A stretch of 64,000 nucleotides of DNA from Schlesneria sp. DSM 10557. Its GTDB lineage: Bacteria; Planctomycetota; Planctomycetia; Planctomycetales; Planctomycetaceae. Location of the stretch: contig NZ_CP124747.1 of assembly GCF_041860085.1 (NCBI RefSeq), positions 4,526,001-4,590,000 on the forward strand, given 5' to 3'. Below are positions 37,081 through 46,714 of the stretch, one piece after another. The translations under genes and the position numbers were made by a program. The notes below the pieces were generated by a model. That model did not search any database. It had not been told where the DNA came from and saw only the letters and a list, made by a program, of their open reading frames with translations. Position 1 is the first letter of the stretch. Every line of letters begins with the position of its first letter.

Positions 37081-37899
37081 TTACTCGGCCTTGGGCTGAG
37101 GTCGTTTTGCACGTCCGCCGCCTGGGCCACCAGGTCCACCTGGACCGCGACCGCCAGGTCCACGGCCACCGGGGCCACCGAAGCCGCGGCGCAGGGCGGA
37201 AACGTCAAATTCTTTGCCCTTCAGTTTCGCGAACTCTTCCTGCTGGGTTTTGGTCAGGACGCCGAGAATCTTGGCGTCTCGTTCCTTCGTCAGTTCAGCG
37301 AATTTTTCGCGACCTTCAGCACCACCTCCACCTGGACCCTGTGAAAAGACTTCACGGAACTTTTCGCCATACTCCCGGTTCAGTTGAGCGATCTTATCGG
37401 TTTCGTCCTTGGTGATCGCCAGGGCCTTGACGACTTCGGGATCAGCCAGAGCACCGGTACCCATGACCTGCCAGTTGATCTGCTGGAGGCGAGTGTACTG
37501 ATCCGCCGTCAGCGCTTCTTTCAGTTTGGGAACGTACTTCTCACTAACGGCCTTGCCTGCTTCGGCCATCTTGGCAAATGCCTTGTTGCGATCTTCTTCT
37601 GACATTTCACGGAAGTTGGGAGGAGGACCGCCTGACGAGAATGATTCCCGCATCGCGACGCCGTATTCCTCACCCACTGTTTTCAGCTTTGCAGTGGTTT
37701 CGGAGTTGAGGTTCAGGTCCTTCTGGACTTCCTCGTTGTTCACCAGCATGAAAAGTCCGCCACCGCCACCAAACGGACCGCCGCCAAAGCCCGCTCCGAA
37801 GCCTCCACCACGTCGTCCACCGCCCGGACCCTGAGCCTGGGCCGCCGTTGCAAATGCGAGGCAGGCCACCAGACATAACATCCATCGATTCGTTCTCAT
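37081..37899 (-). CDS. Exported Gly-rich protein, possibly Spy/CpxP-like
   Basis: 272 residues: a signal peptide (WMLCLVACLAFATAAQAQG), a short Gly/Arg-rich stretch, a helical charged core and a C-terminal collagen-like GGPGGRGPGGRGPGG segment ending in a basic tail. The core repeats a pattern of short helices (NEEVQKDLNLNSETTAKLKTVGEEY, LKEALTADQYTRLQQINWQ and AKILGVLTKTQQEEFAKLKG). This resembles LTxxQ/Spy-type periplasmic proteins, but the likeness is only by pattern. It lies 101 bases downstream of a histidine kinase on the same strand. CpxP/Spy proteins often accompany such systems, which supports the guess. Confidence 0.7.
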   Translation of the reverse strand: MRTNRWMLCLVACLAFATAAQAQGPGGGRRGGGFGAGFGGGPFGGGGGLFMLVNNEEVQKDLNLNSETTAKLKTVGEEYGVAMRESFSSGGPPPNFREMSEEDRNKAFAKMAEAGKAVSEKYVPKLKEALTADQYTRLQQINWQVMGTGALADPEVVKALAITKDETDKIAQLNREYGEKFREVFSQGPGGGGAEGREKFAELTKERDAKILGVLTKTQQEEFAKLKGKEFDVSALRRGFGGPGGRGPGGRGPGGPGGPGGGRAKRPQPKAE

Positions 37900-38000
37900 T
37901 GTCGTCTTCCTTCGCTGGTTCAATCTGATTCCTGCAAGGCCGAACGGAACATGGACGGCAGACAAGGCTTGCAGGAATCCCCCACCCAGATTCATCCGAT

Positions 38001-39698
38001 TTACTTTGTTACCAAGGCCTCTTCGCATTCGTAGTTGGCCGTTCGGGAAAGTGCAGCCGGCTCGAGGATACGGGGTAATCGCACCTCGATTGTCGTACCC
38101 GCCCCGACCTGGCTGATGGCCCTGATCGTTCCCCCGTGTGCGTCGACGATTGTCTTGCAGATCGACAAACCCAGGCCACTACTTCCTTCGGCCCGAGATC
38201 GCGCTTTATCGACCTGATAGAAACGATCGAAAATCTTCGACAACTGATCCCCGGCAATACCAACCCCGGAATCGATGACCGAGATCACTTCCCATTCCTG
38301 TTCGCTGCGTGTCGTCAGTCGCACGCAGCCTCCTTCGACGTTGTAGCGGATCGCGTTGGTCAGCAGATTTGTAAAGACCTGTGACAGTCGATCCAGATCG
38401 CCACGAACGAAGCACGAGGTCGACAGGCATTCGATATGAATGTTGCGTTCCATCGCGAGCGTTTCGACCATTTCCACACAGTCACGCAGCAGCGGATCCA
38501 GATCGATTCGCTCGAGTTTGATCGACGGAGTCCCTGAATCGAACCGCGCCAGGAGCAGCAGCGAGTCGATCAGCGACCTCATCCGCTGGGCGGCTCGCCG
38601 GCAGGTTTCGAGTGCCGTCCGGTAGTCCTCGCTGGAGCGAGGCCGGCATAACGCCAGTTCGGTATGCGCCGAGATGACCGACAGGGGAGTTCTCAATTCA
38701 TGCGATGCGTCAGCGGTGAACTGGCTCTGCCGTTCGAAGGCCGCCTGCAGTCGATCGAACGTCCGGTTCAGCACGCTTGCCAGTTGCCCCAGTTCGCTGT
38801 CCGTTTCCTGGACGTCGATCCGCTGAGACAGATTCTGGGCCGAGATTGATTCCGCTGTCGCTGTCATCGCGGAAATGGGCAGGATGGCCCGGGCCGAAAG
38901 CCATCCACCCCCCAGGACCCCGCCTGCCAGGATCACGAGACCCGCTACCGCCAGCAGCAGACCCGCTCGATGGTGAGCGATGATGTCGTTCTTGAGTGAC
39001 CGGCCCACCAGCAGGTTCATGTTCCACATGCCGGCATGGACTACCTCGCGGTAAAGGTGATGATCTCCCGGACGTGTGCGGAAAGCCCACCGGGGTAATC
39101 CATCGCTACCGACGTGCAGATCGGGGTACGGAATATCGGGGGCGCCTTCTGATTTCTGCAGGAGATCTCCATTTCCCCCCCAGATCACAAAGTACAGCCG
39201 CGAATCCTCGGTCCCCTGGAAGAGCTGCTGAAATTCTTCCGGCAGTGGTCCCGGGTCCGGGAAGTTCCGTTCGCGGCGTAGTGGCGGGGGCGGAGATACC
39301 GCAGTTTCGGTCCCGGCGACACGCGGTGATGAATCTGACTGCGTCGCAGCGCTGGGAGGAACTCCGTCTTGCCCCTTGGCCACGTTCGCAGCCACCGGTG
39401 TATCGGGATTGGCCGCACTTGCAGGGCCCGATCCGGAATTCCCTTCGTTGCGGGGTTCCGCCGGCCGATCACCGGGTGCGGGAAGACGTCGTCCTGCCTG
39501 CCAGCCCCCGGAAGGGCGTGGCAACAGACGCCTGAGCTGTGACAGCACAAGACCTCCGGTCCGGTCGAGTTCGGCATCGATCTGTTGCAACCGTGTTTGC
39601 CAGTGCAGGCTATGGACGATTCCTCCGAAGCTGGTCAAAACGGTCAACAGCACGATTGCGTGCCAGACCTGCAGTCGCCAGCGGAGTGATTTAAACAT
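38001..39698 (-). CDS. Membrane-bound sensor histidine kinase
   Basis: 565 residues from the ATG at 39698. A first membrane helix (WHAIVLLTVLTSFGGIVHSL) is followed by a long periplasmic region (~30-240) with a Pro/Ala-rich low-complexity stretch. A second helix (AGLLLAVAGLVILAGGVLGGGWL), HAMP domain, HisKA (SHELRTPLSVISAHTELAL) and HATPase domain follow, with N-box NLLTNAIRYN, DSGVGI and GSSGLGLSICKTIVDAHGG. The layout is that of OmpR-partner kinases such as CusS. The regulator gene is 139 bases upstream on the same strand, making a two-component pair. Confidence 0.93.
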   Translation of the reverse strand: MFKSLRWRLQVWHAIVLLTVLTSFGGIVHSLHWQTRLQQIDAELDRTGGLVLSQLRRLLPRPSGGWQAGRRLPAPGDRPAEPRNEGNSGSGPASAANPDTPVAANVAKGQDGVPPSAATQSDSSPRVAGTETAVSPPPPLRRERNFPDPGPLPEEFQQLFQGTEDSRLYFVIWGGNGDLLQKSEGAPDIPYPDLHVGSDGLPRWAFRTRPGDHHLYREVVHAGMWNMNLLVGRSLKNDIIAHHRAGLLLAVAGLVILAGGVLGGGWLSARAILPISAMTATAESISAQNLSQRIDVQETDSELGQLASVLNRTFDRLQAAFERQSQFTADASHELRTPLSVISAHTELALCRPRSSEDYRTALETCRRAAQRMRSLIDSLLLLARFDSGTPSIKLERIDLDPLLRDCVEMVETLAMERNIHIECLSTSCFVRGDLDRLSQVFTNLLTNAIRYNVEGGCVRLTTRSEQEWEVISVIDSGVGIAGDQLSKIFDRFYQVDKARSRAEGSSGLGLSICKTIVDAHGGTIRAISQVGAGTTIEVRLPRILEPAALSRTANYECEEALVTK

Positions 39699-39837
39699 TG
39701 TCTTCTCGTGAATGCGCACGAAGTGATTTCGAAGAATCAATTCAGTCAGATTGGATCGGATTGAATCCGGAACAAGTGAGTTTTCAATAAGAACAATAAG
39801 AAACTGGATGAGCACGCATCAGTCGCGGGCGGGACGA

Positions 39838-40494
39838 TTAGCCTTCAATGATGTAACCCATCCCGCGGCGAGTCGTAATCAGATCCCGTCCCACCTTGCG
39901 GCGAATGTTGGAGACATAGACGTCGACCAGGTTCGACAGCGACGCGTCGTACTCGTCGAACAGGTGGTCATAGATCTTTGTTCTGGTCACCAGTTCGCCT
40001 CGATGGATCGCCAGAAATTCCAGCAGGCAATACTCTTTTGCCGTCAGGGCAACCCCATTCCCGTCGACGGAGACCGTGCGCGCAGTTGTATCGATTGAGA
40101 CGTTGCCGATCTCGATCAGCGGTTGGGCCATTCCGGCCGACCGACGAATCAGGGCACGGACCCGAGCAGCGAGCTCTGACAGTTCAAACGGTTTAATCAG
40201 ATAATCGTCGGCACCCGTATCCAGGCCCCGAACACGATCCTTCACGGCGTCGCGTGCCGTCAGCATCAGTACCGGCGTTGATTTACCCTGGCGGCGAAGT
40301 TCCGCCAGGACAGACCAACCGTCCCGCTGAGGCAACATGACATCCAGCACAATCGCGTCATAGTCCCAGGTAACGGCCTTGAAGAGGCCGTCTTCGCCAT
40401 TTTCGGCCGTATCAACGGAATAGCCCGACTCGCGCAGGTACATCGCCACTGCACGAATGACATCCGGTTCGTCTTCGACCACAAGCACTCGCAT
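39838..40494 (-). CDS. OmpR/PhoB-family response regulator
   Basis: 218 residues from the ATG at 40494. The receiver domain has the acidic pair VVEDEPD, phospho-acceptor Asp51 (IVLDVMLP) and Lys in DDYLIKPF. The C-terminal winged helix shows LTAKEYCLLEFLAIHRGELVTR and the NLVDVYVSNIRRKV recognition segment. It is close to the CusR/CopR type. The frame is open upstream to 40629, but the receiver domain starts at MRVLVVEDE. It pairs with the following membrane histidine kinase, and the set with the Gly-rich exported protein looks like one operon. Confidence 0.93.
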   Translation of the reverse strand: MRVLVVEDEPDVIRAVAMYLRESGYSVDTAENGEDGLFKAVTWDYDAIVLDVMLPQRDGWSVLAELRRQGKSTPVLMLTARDAVKDRVRGLDTGADDYLIKPFELSELAARVRALIRRSAGMAQPLIEIGNVSIDTTARTVSVDGNGVALTAKEYCLLEFLAIHRGELVTRTKIYDHLFDEYDASLSNLVDVYVSNIRRKVGRDLITTRRGMGYIIEG

Positions 40495-41320
40495 GCTTTC
40501 ACTGCTCCGGCCTAAATCGAGCTTGCCAACCGATGCCGTTGTTCGGCCGGTTTCCATCATAGTTCGACTAACACCCAGGAATAGCTCAAAATGCGAATCG
40601 CTTGAGCGAGAATGGTGATCAGTCAACACTTACACAAGCCGCCTAGTGTACGGGGTGCACCTTAATCGGCGATGAAGACCTCCGCGAGAATTTCTCGTCG
40701 CAAAGTCCTGCCAGCCATCAGCAAAGCGGGCACCGGACGTCTGAAAACAAGAGACCCACCCGGTGGGTAACCGGCAGGAGTACCGCTGCGATCGCAGTCG
40801 GTCCTGTACGGCCCTCAGCCACCTGCACTCCGACCAGCGTCGAGACGAAGTCCACGGAGTAAAAAGGGACCCTCTCTGTCGGTGAGAAACGAAGCGCTGG
40901 CGCGGCAACCGCGCGTCTTGCCGCACCGGGCTCGAACAGAAAACGGGCCGGGCCGCACCATCAAGCGAGTGTCCCGGAACGCTGCGGCGCCAAGATCTGA
41001 GAAGCCTGCAGGAGGGCAAACGCCGAACGCCCATCCAGCAGTCCCGTGGGAAACGTCGGAAAGAGTCCCCCTCCGAACGTGCCGGTCGGCCCCCTCAACA
41101 GGAAGCACGGCCCACCCAACCCTCGCCATGCTGCAGAAGGCTTGTTTGTGTCGCGACCAGTCGGTTCGCCCCCCACTCAGCCTTTACGACGGGGGGGATT
41201 TCCCGGTGTAATCCCTTGAGCAGATGTCTACGTGCGGTATCTCACGTTTCCACTCGCAGGCGCCAGCATGGACAAGTCGTCCCGGCGGTAAGGGGGCCGG
41301 TTAATTCCCCGACATCCCCC
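40495..41320. other. Large intergenic gap
   Basis: More than 800 bases with only short overlapping open frames and no supported gene. A weak hairpin GGGATT/AATCCC lies near 41195-41215, about 105 bases after the lipoprotein stop. I saw no RNA gene. Confidence 0.4.
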
Positions 41321-42349
41321 TCAATCTTCCAGAAGATGCTTTTGTCTTGCGGGGGTGGTGCGCTTCTTCGGTTCCTCCCCCTGGTCGTTTCTGGCGGGCG
41401 AGTTACGGGCTGTCATCCGAAGCCGGTCTGGTTTTGGTTTCTCGGGCTCGATTTTCTCCATGACGCTCGATAAATCCAGCACCTGAGGTGGAGCGGCCGG
41501 CTGAGCAGGAGTCTGAGCTGCAGGTTGGGCGGGAGGAACCACCGGGGGGGCTGACTTCTGTTCCATCAACTGCTTGACCATTTCTTCGAGCTGGCGGATC
41601 CGCTTGGATTCCGCTGATTCCTGTGGAACCTCGGCCGGGACTTCATGCGACATCAACTGAATGGCACTCGTCGATTCAGGCTTCTTCGCGAGAGCCAGCG
41701 AATCGGTGACTTTGGGATTGGCACCCAGGGAGATGGTTGTCGTCCGGTGAAGTCGACTGGCCAGTTCGGTGGCCGCCTCGGTGTTCGTCTCCTCCTCTGA
41801 GAAGGGTTTTGCTTCCGGACCGGAAAGTGGCTTCTTGTTACCATTCAGCGGCATGTTTGAGAGGTCTGAGAAGACGAACTGTCCATAACTCGGCTTCAGG
41901 CGAACGCGAAGTGCACAGTTCGCGTCTTTCACCCCGCGCCGTACATACGGCACGAAGACGCTGTAAGTCGGTCCGAGCGACGTTTCCGTCAGATGGATTT
42001 TCCAGGATCCACTATCGAAATCAAATTGCCGTAGCGGCTTGGTCTGTTCTTCGGCCGTCCCCAGATCATCAAACAGGTAGATGCGGACGTCCCCTTCGCA
42101 CTGCACGGGGGTTGCCGCTTTACTCGACAGAAACAGGATCTGTCCCGAGAAGCCCTTGCAGGGGTACCCATCGGGGTCGCGACCCTCAGCCTGCTGCCAC
42201 AGACACAAAATCTGCACGACCGGGTCTGACGCCGAGGCCTTGGGTATCTTCTTGGAGAAAGGGATATGGAAAGTGGCACAGCCAGCGATCTGGCCGAGCA
42301 TCACACCAAGACAAACCAGTCGCGAGATGATTCGTGGTAAGCGAGTCAT
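41321..42349 (-). CDS. Predicted lipoprotein next to the secretin gene
   Basis: About 342 residues from the ATG at 42349, which has GGAG ten bases upstream. The N-terminus has a lipoprotein signal ending in the lipobox GQIAGC, so the mature protein is lipid-anchored. The middle (~25-150) is beta-rich, with a DVRIYLFDDLGT segment and an HLTETSLGPTYSVFVPYV segment. The rest is low-complexity, with a Pro/Ala-Gln linker and a basic tail. I do not recognise a family. It starts 48 bases after the secretin stop on the same strand, so it may be a secretin-associated lipoprotein such as a pilotin-like partner; that is inference. Confidence 0.7.
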   Translation of the reverse strand: MTRLPRIISRLVCLGVMLGQIAGCATFHIPFSKKIPKASASDPVVQILCLWQQAEGRDPDGYPCKGFSGQILFLSSKAATPVQCEGDVRIYLFDDLGTAEEQTKPLRQFDFDSGSWKIHLTETSLGPTYSVFVPYVRRGVKDANCALRVRLKPSYGQFVFSDLSNMPLNGNKKPLSGPEAKPFSEEETNTEAATELASRLHRTTTISLGANPKVTDSLALAKKPESTSAIQLMSHEVPAEVPQESAESKRIRQLEEMVKQLMEQKSAPPVVPPAQPAAQTPAQPAAPPQVLDLSSVMEKIEPEKPKPDRLRMTARNSPARNDQGEEPKKRTTPARQKHLLED

Positions 42350-42397
42350 GAACTTCAAACTCCGGGCGAATTTACTGTCATCGCAATTGGGTTGGCT

Positions 42398-45300
42398 TTA
42401 CTTGGTCGGCTTGGAAGCCCGCTTCGGGAAGAAGGATTTCTTCTTCGGCGCTGCGGGAGCCTGGTAGCTCGCTTTGGTAACCGTGCTCTCGGACAGATCT
42501 TCCTCCGTCGCCCGCAACCGCGAAGAGTTCAACCTTCCCAGTTCCGAGTCGGGTAGTGGTGGCGCGGGAGGGACACCGGGAGCCGGAGGGACGCCGGAAC
42601 TGTCTCCTGCGGAAGGGACGGGGGGAACGGTCGACGAGGGAGACGTGCCGGATGGCGGCGGCGGATAATTTTCAGGAGTCCTGGATGGAACCATCATGTA
42701 TCTCTGGGTACCAGGAGCGGGCGGGACGTCGGTGGGGGCAACATTCTCGGGTGAAGAGACGATCGGACGCTGTACCCATGGCAGGTTCTCTTCTTCGATA
42801 TGGAATTCTTCAGGAGCAGCAATCGCCCGGAGTGGTCCGTGAGCTTCTTCTGCTTCGCTTTCGATAAAGTGAATGCGTCCCATTTCGATTTCCTTGAGAC
42901 ATTCTTCTTCTTCGATTCCGCTGATAATTCGCGGCGTCAGGAAGATCAGCAGTTCGGTTCGGATCGATGTTCGCGAGTCGAAGCGGAACAGGCTTCCGAC
43001 GACAGGAAGATCGCCCAGCAGCGGGGCCTTTCGAGTAAACGATTCGTCGCGGGAACTGATCATCCCCCCGATCACGATGGTACTGTTGGAAGGAACCAGC
43101 ACGGTCGAGCGGACGTTACTGAGGTCGGTGATTCGCTGGCCCACGGCCTGACCACGAGAGTCAGTCGTCACTGTGACGATTTCCTGGCTCAACTGGCTGC
43201 GGTAGGCGTACATCTGGATGACTACGTTACCGTCATCATTGATACGTGGCGTCACCTGCATCCCGATCCCTGTTTCGCGCTGAGTGAGGATGGGAGAGAG
43301 AACGCCGGTCGTTGCATTCGTGTTAAAGGCTGTCACGGTCGGGATGGTCTGTCCTACGAACACCTCGGCCAACTGGCTGTCGAGTGCTCGAATCTGAGGT
43401 CGGCTGAGGATCGTCAGCTTGCGATTGGCTGCCAGTGCCCGTAGCAGGACGTTGACCGCTTCCGAGCCGGCGGAAAGAACCAGGCCACCGTACCCAAGTT
43501 GGTTGTTGGTACGGCCCAGCGAGAAGTTGCTGAGGCTTTGTCCGCCGACAACGCCGGGGCTGGAGGAGATATTATTCCCCAGCGGAAGGCCCGGGTTGTT
43601 GAAGTTAAAGCCGGGGGAACCCGTTTGTGACAAAATGGACTGGGTCGTCGTCTGTAAACCGGTGACAGCCGTGGTGGTCGTTGTCAGCACGACTGGATCA
43701 TCGAGCACACTGCGCTGAAACAGCACGGGGCTTTGCAGACCGAGTTCGATCCCAAACTCGTCGGTGTTGTTGAGTTGGACTTCAACAATCAACGCCTGGA
43801 TCACGACCTGTTTGGGAACCGCGTCCAGCTTGCGGATCATCGCCAGAATGTCGGGGAAGTAACGCGGAGTCGAACTCACCAGCAGGCTGTTCGAGATCGT
43901 ATCGGGGATGACGATGACTTCGCGTTCCAGCTGTTCGACGTTGCTGATCAGGTTGGGATCAGCCATCGCGAGGTCTCGTTGCTGCTGAAAGAACAGCGTA
44001 ACCGCCTGGGCGATCTGGGCCGCGGGGCTGTTGTTCAAACGGACGACCGTGTTTTTACGGGCTCGCAGATCGCTTTCATCCAGACGCAGCATGATGGCTT
44101 CCACCACGCGCAGCGCATCCCCACTTCCAACTGCGATTACACTGTTGGTACGCGTATCGACCGAGAACTTGAGCGGCACCAGGCTGCTGCTGGCGTCGTC
44201 GGCATTGGCGAGGTTCATTCCCAACTGGGGACGCTGGTTGCCACCCAGTCCCTGCTGCTGACTGTTAAACAATGCGTTTAACTGCTGGACCATCTGCTGG
44301 GCATCAGCATTTTCCAGCGTGAACACCTTGATCTCGGAAACCGTGTTCGTCGGGCGGTCGAGGTTCGAAATCAGCGCCTCGATGAGGTCCATGCTTTTCT
44401 CGGACGCCGTGACAATCAGCGAGTTTGAGTGTGCTTCTGGCGTGACACGAATTTCCGACAACACACCAGACTGCACTTCACGTGAGCCGTTCTTGTCGAC
44501 AGAAAGGAACTGCAGGACGGCCGACTTGACGCTCTTGAACTGTTCTTCGACCTGCCCACTGCTCAACCCCTGCTGCTGTCCAAATCCACCTCCGCCCCCA
44601 CCCGATTGGGTCGGTGGAGAAATCACGGACTGAATGGCCGAGTTGATCACGGCAGCCAGTTCCGCCGCGACAGCATTCTTCAGCGGAAAGATTCGGACCA
44701 GGCTGACCGCTTCGCCTCCCTCACGATCCAGTCTGCGGATCAGAGACTGGATTTCGTCCAGATCTCGTGCACGGGCCCGCACGATCAACGAGTTGGATCG
44801 AGGGTCGGCGATCACCATGACCTTGGCACCCAGTGATGTTCGGTCCTTGTAGAATTCGGTGATTAACACCTCGATTTCGGACGCGATTGCAGCCTTGAGC
44901 GAGAAGACCTGAAATTCGGTTTCGGGATCGACCGGCTGGTCGAGTTCTTCGGCCAGGCCGAGGATGTTTTCCAGATCCGCCGCGGGAGCGACAATCAGTA
45001 ACGAGTTTGGTTTCGTGACGGGAATGATCGCGACACTTTCGCGTGATTGCGTCCCCTTCCCCGGGAACTTCGTCAGCTTGTCGTAAACAGCGGTCAGCAG
45101 TTCCGCCAGAGATTCCGAGTCGACGTGCTTCAAATGCAGCAGCTCAACCCGCGGAGCGGTTGCCACCGCCAGTTGCTCAATCTGCTTGATGACCTGTTCG
45201 ACCTGGGCGATATCCTTGTCGTTTCCTTCGATCAAAATGACATTCAGGTCTTCGATGACCTGAATATTAACCTGACCTTTGAAATTCCCCAGGATGCCGG

Positions 45301-46714
45301 TCAGTGTCCCCTCCGCATCCTCGTTCGGAGTGACCGGGATCATCTGCATGTCGTCTGATTCGGGATCGGGGGGATTCTGTGAATCGTCATCCGCCTGGGC
45401 CAGACGCGATTGCGCATCCGTATGTCGGACCTTGCGAATTCGCTCGATCTCCGCAGGCAGCTGTTCTGCGATTCCACAAACGTACTGAGTACTCGCCTTG
45501 ATAGTCGTCGTCGTTTTCCCGTCCGCCGGTTGATCGAGGGCCTTGAGCAGCTTGATCACGGCTTCCACATTGCGGGCATTGCCATCGATGAGCAGTTCGT
45601 CGTGAGCCTCATCAATCGAAATCATGAAGTGGACGGGTTCGATGGGATCCTTCTGGGAAGCCGATGAATCGTTGCTCCCCTTACCTGGTTTGCTGGCGAC
45701 GCGAAAAGCGGGAAGTCCATTGCGACCGGAATCAATCAGTTCGGCCGACGATTTCATCGCTCGGTAAACGCGCTTCGACAAGTCGACCGCGCTGGTGTGG
45801 CGTGTTTTGAAGACCACAGCGGGAGCTGGTGCGCCGACGTTTTGAAGTCCCGTTGGAACCTTGGATTCGAAAGGGTGTGGCTGCCGGTTGCGAGCAGGCT
45901 GAGCGTCTTCTTCGAGGTCCTCGGTCTCGCCCACCGGCTCTTCATGTGCGGTCTGACGAACGACTCGTTTGGCAGGCGTCATTTTCGCGGCGGTTTCTTT
46001 TTCCTTCGCAGTGGCAGGTTCGGCTTCCATCGGAAGTGGCTTGCCGTCGCGACCGGTGTAGCGGATGGACTTGTGGACGATGATCTCTTCGTTCGCCGTG
46101 TTCTCACGAGGAGCGGTCATCGAATCGACACGAAAACTCCCTTGCTTCACGACGGCCTCATCTTTGGAGTCGTCCGACGAGACGTTCGCATCCTGATGTT
46201 TGTCAGAACCGCGTGCGGGAAGAACGGCGGGAGGATACTGCGGTCGGGTGGTCGCGATCTCAAGCAGGATCAGGAACTGCCCCTTTTCAATCAACCGCAG
46301 TCCCTGTGGTTCAATCTCCTTATTGACGATGCGCAATGCGTCTTTGCGTGTGTACTCGTTGCGATCCAGACGTGAGTACCGACCACGTGGGAGCTGATCG
46401 GCGATGATCTCCATGTCGCCCGTGGCTGCAAGGTCCTGGAAGACTTTTGCCCACGAGGCCGAATAGTAGTTCAGCCTGATTTTCTTCTCAGTCGTCTCCG
46501 CAACAACCGCCGGCTCACCTGGCTTCGGTTTCGTCGCAGCCGAAATCATCGGCGTTGAAAGCATTGCAGGTAGACCCACCAGCCATGCCAGCAGCGAAAG
46601 ACCCGAGGCCAGGGCCAGCCCGTTGCAGGTGTGCCGGAACGAGGAGCGACCGCCGCTGACAGCTCGCAGATCCGCGCGACCGTTCACTGATGAATCGGAA
46701 TCGTGGGTATTCAT
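42398..46714 (-). CDS. Very long GspD/PilQ-type secretin
   Basis: 1438 residues, about twice the usual GspD length. After an N-terminal hydrophobic segment (LALASGLSLLAWLVGLPAML) comes a presecretin region. At least five and perhaps seven copies of a secretin_N-like beta-alpha unit follow, each with a variant of SNSLIVxA and a following helix (PNSLLIVAPAADLENIL, SNSLIVRARARDLDEI, SNSLIVTASEKSMDLI, TNSVIAVGSGDALRVV, SNSLLVSSTPRYFPDI). The C-terminal secretin domain has VVIQALIVEVQLNNTDEFGIELG and VPSNSTIVIGGMISSRDE. The tail is Pro/Ser-rich, then basic. It should form an outer-membrane pore. No other secretion gene is adjacent. Confidence 0.92.
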   Translation of the reverse strand: MNTHDSDSSVNGRADLRAVSGGRSSFRHTCNGLALASGLSLLAWLVGLPAMLSTPMISAATKPKPGEPAVVAETTEKKIRLNYYSASWAKVFQDLAATGDMEIIADQLPRGRYSRLDRNEYTRKDALRIVNKEIEPQGLRLIEKGQFLILLEIATTRPQYPPAVLPARGSDKHQDANVSSDDSKDEAVVKQGSFRVDSMTAPRENTANEEIIVHKSIRYTGRDGKPLPMEAEPATAKEKETAAKMTPAKRVVRQTAHEEPVGETEDLEEDAQPARNRQPHPFESKVPTGLQNVGAPAPAVVFKTRHTSAVDLSKRVYRAMKSSAELIDSGRNGLPAFRVASKPGKGSNDSSASQKDPIEPVHFMISIDEAHDELLIDGNARNVEAVIKLLKALDQPADGKTTTTIKASTQYVCGIAEQLPAEIERIRKVRHTDAQSRLAQADDDSQNPPDPESDDMQMIPVTPNEDAEGTLTGILGNFKGQVNIQVIEDLNVILIEGNDKDIAQVEQVIKQIEQLAVATAPRVELLHLKHVDSESLAELLTAVYDKLTKFPGKGTQSRESVAIIPVTKPNSLLIVAPAADLENILGLAEELDQPVDPETEFQVFSLKAAIASEIEVLITEFYKDRTSLGAKVMVIADPRSNSLIVRARARDLDEIQSLIRRLDREGGEAVSLVRIFPLKNAVAAELAAVINSAIQSVISPPTQSGGGGGGFGQQQGLSSGQVEEQFKSVKSAVLQFLSVDKNGSREVQSGVLSEIRVTPEAHSNSLIVTASEKSMDLIEALISNLDRPTNTVSEIKVFTLENADAQQMVQQLNALFNSQQQGLGGNQRPQLGMNLANADDASSSLVPLKFSVDTRTNSVIAVGSGDALRVVEAIMLRLDESDLRARKNTVVRLNNSPAAQIAQAVTLFFQQQRDLAMADPNLISNVEQLEREVIVIPDTISNSLLVSSTPRYFPDILAMIRKLDAVPKQVVIQALIVEVQLNNTDEFGIELGLQSPVLFQRSVLDDPVVLTTTTTAVTGLQTTTQSILSQTGSPGFNFNNPGLPLGNNISSSPGVVGGQSLSNFSLGRTNNQLGYGGLVLSAGSEAVNVLLRALAANRKLTILSRPQIRALDSQLAEVFVGQTIPTVTAFNTNATTGVLSPILTQRETGIGMQVTPRINDDGNVVIQMYAYRSQLSQEIVTVTTDSRGQAVGQRITDLSNVRSTVLVPSNSTIVIGGMISSRDESFTRKAPLLGDLPVVGSLFRFDSRTSIRTELLIFLTPRIISGIEEEECLKEIEMGRIHFIESEAEEAHGPLRAIAAPEEFHIEEENLPWVQRPIVSSPENVAPTDVPPAPGTQRYMMVPSRTPENYPPPPSGTSPSSTVPPVPSAGDSSGVPPAPGVPPAPPLPDSELGRLNSSRLRATEEDLSESTVTKASYQAPAAPKKKSFFPKRASKPTK

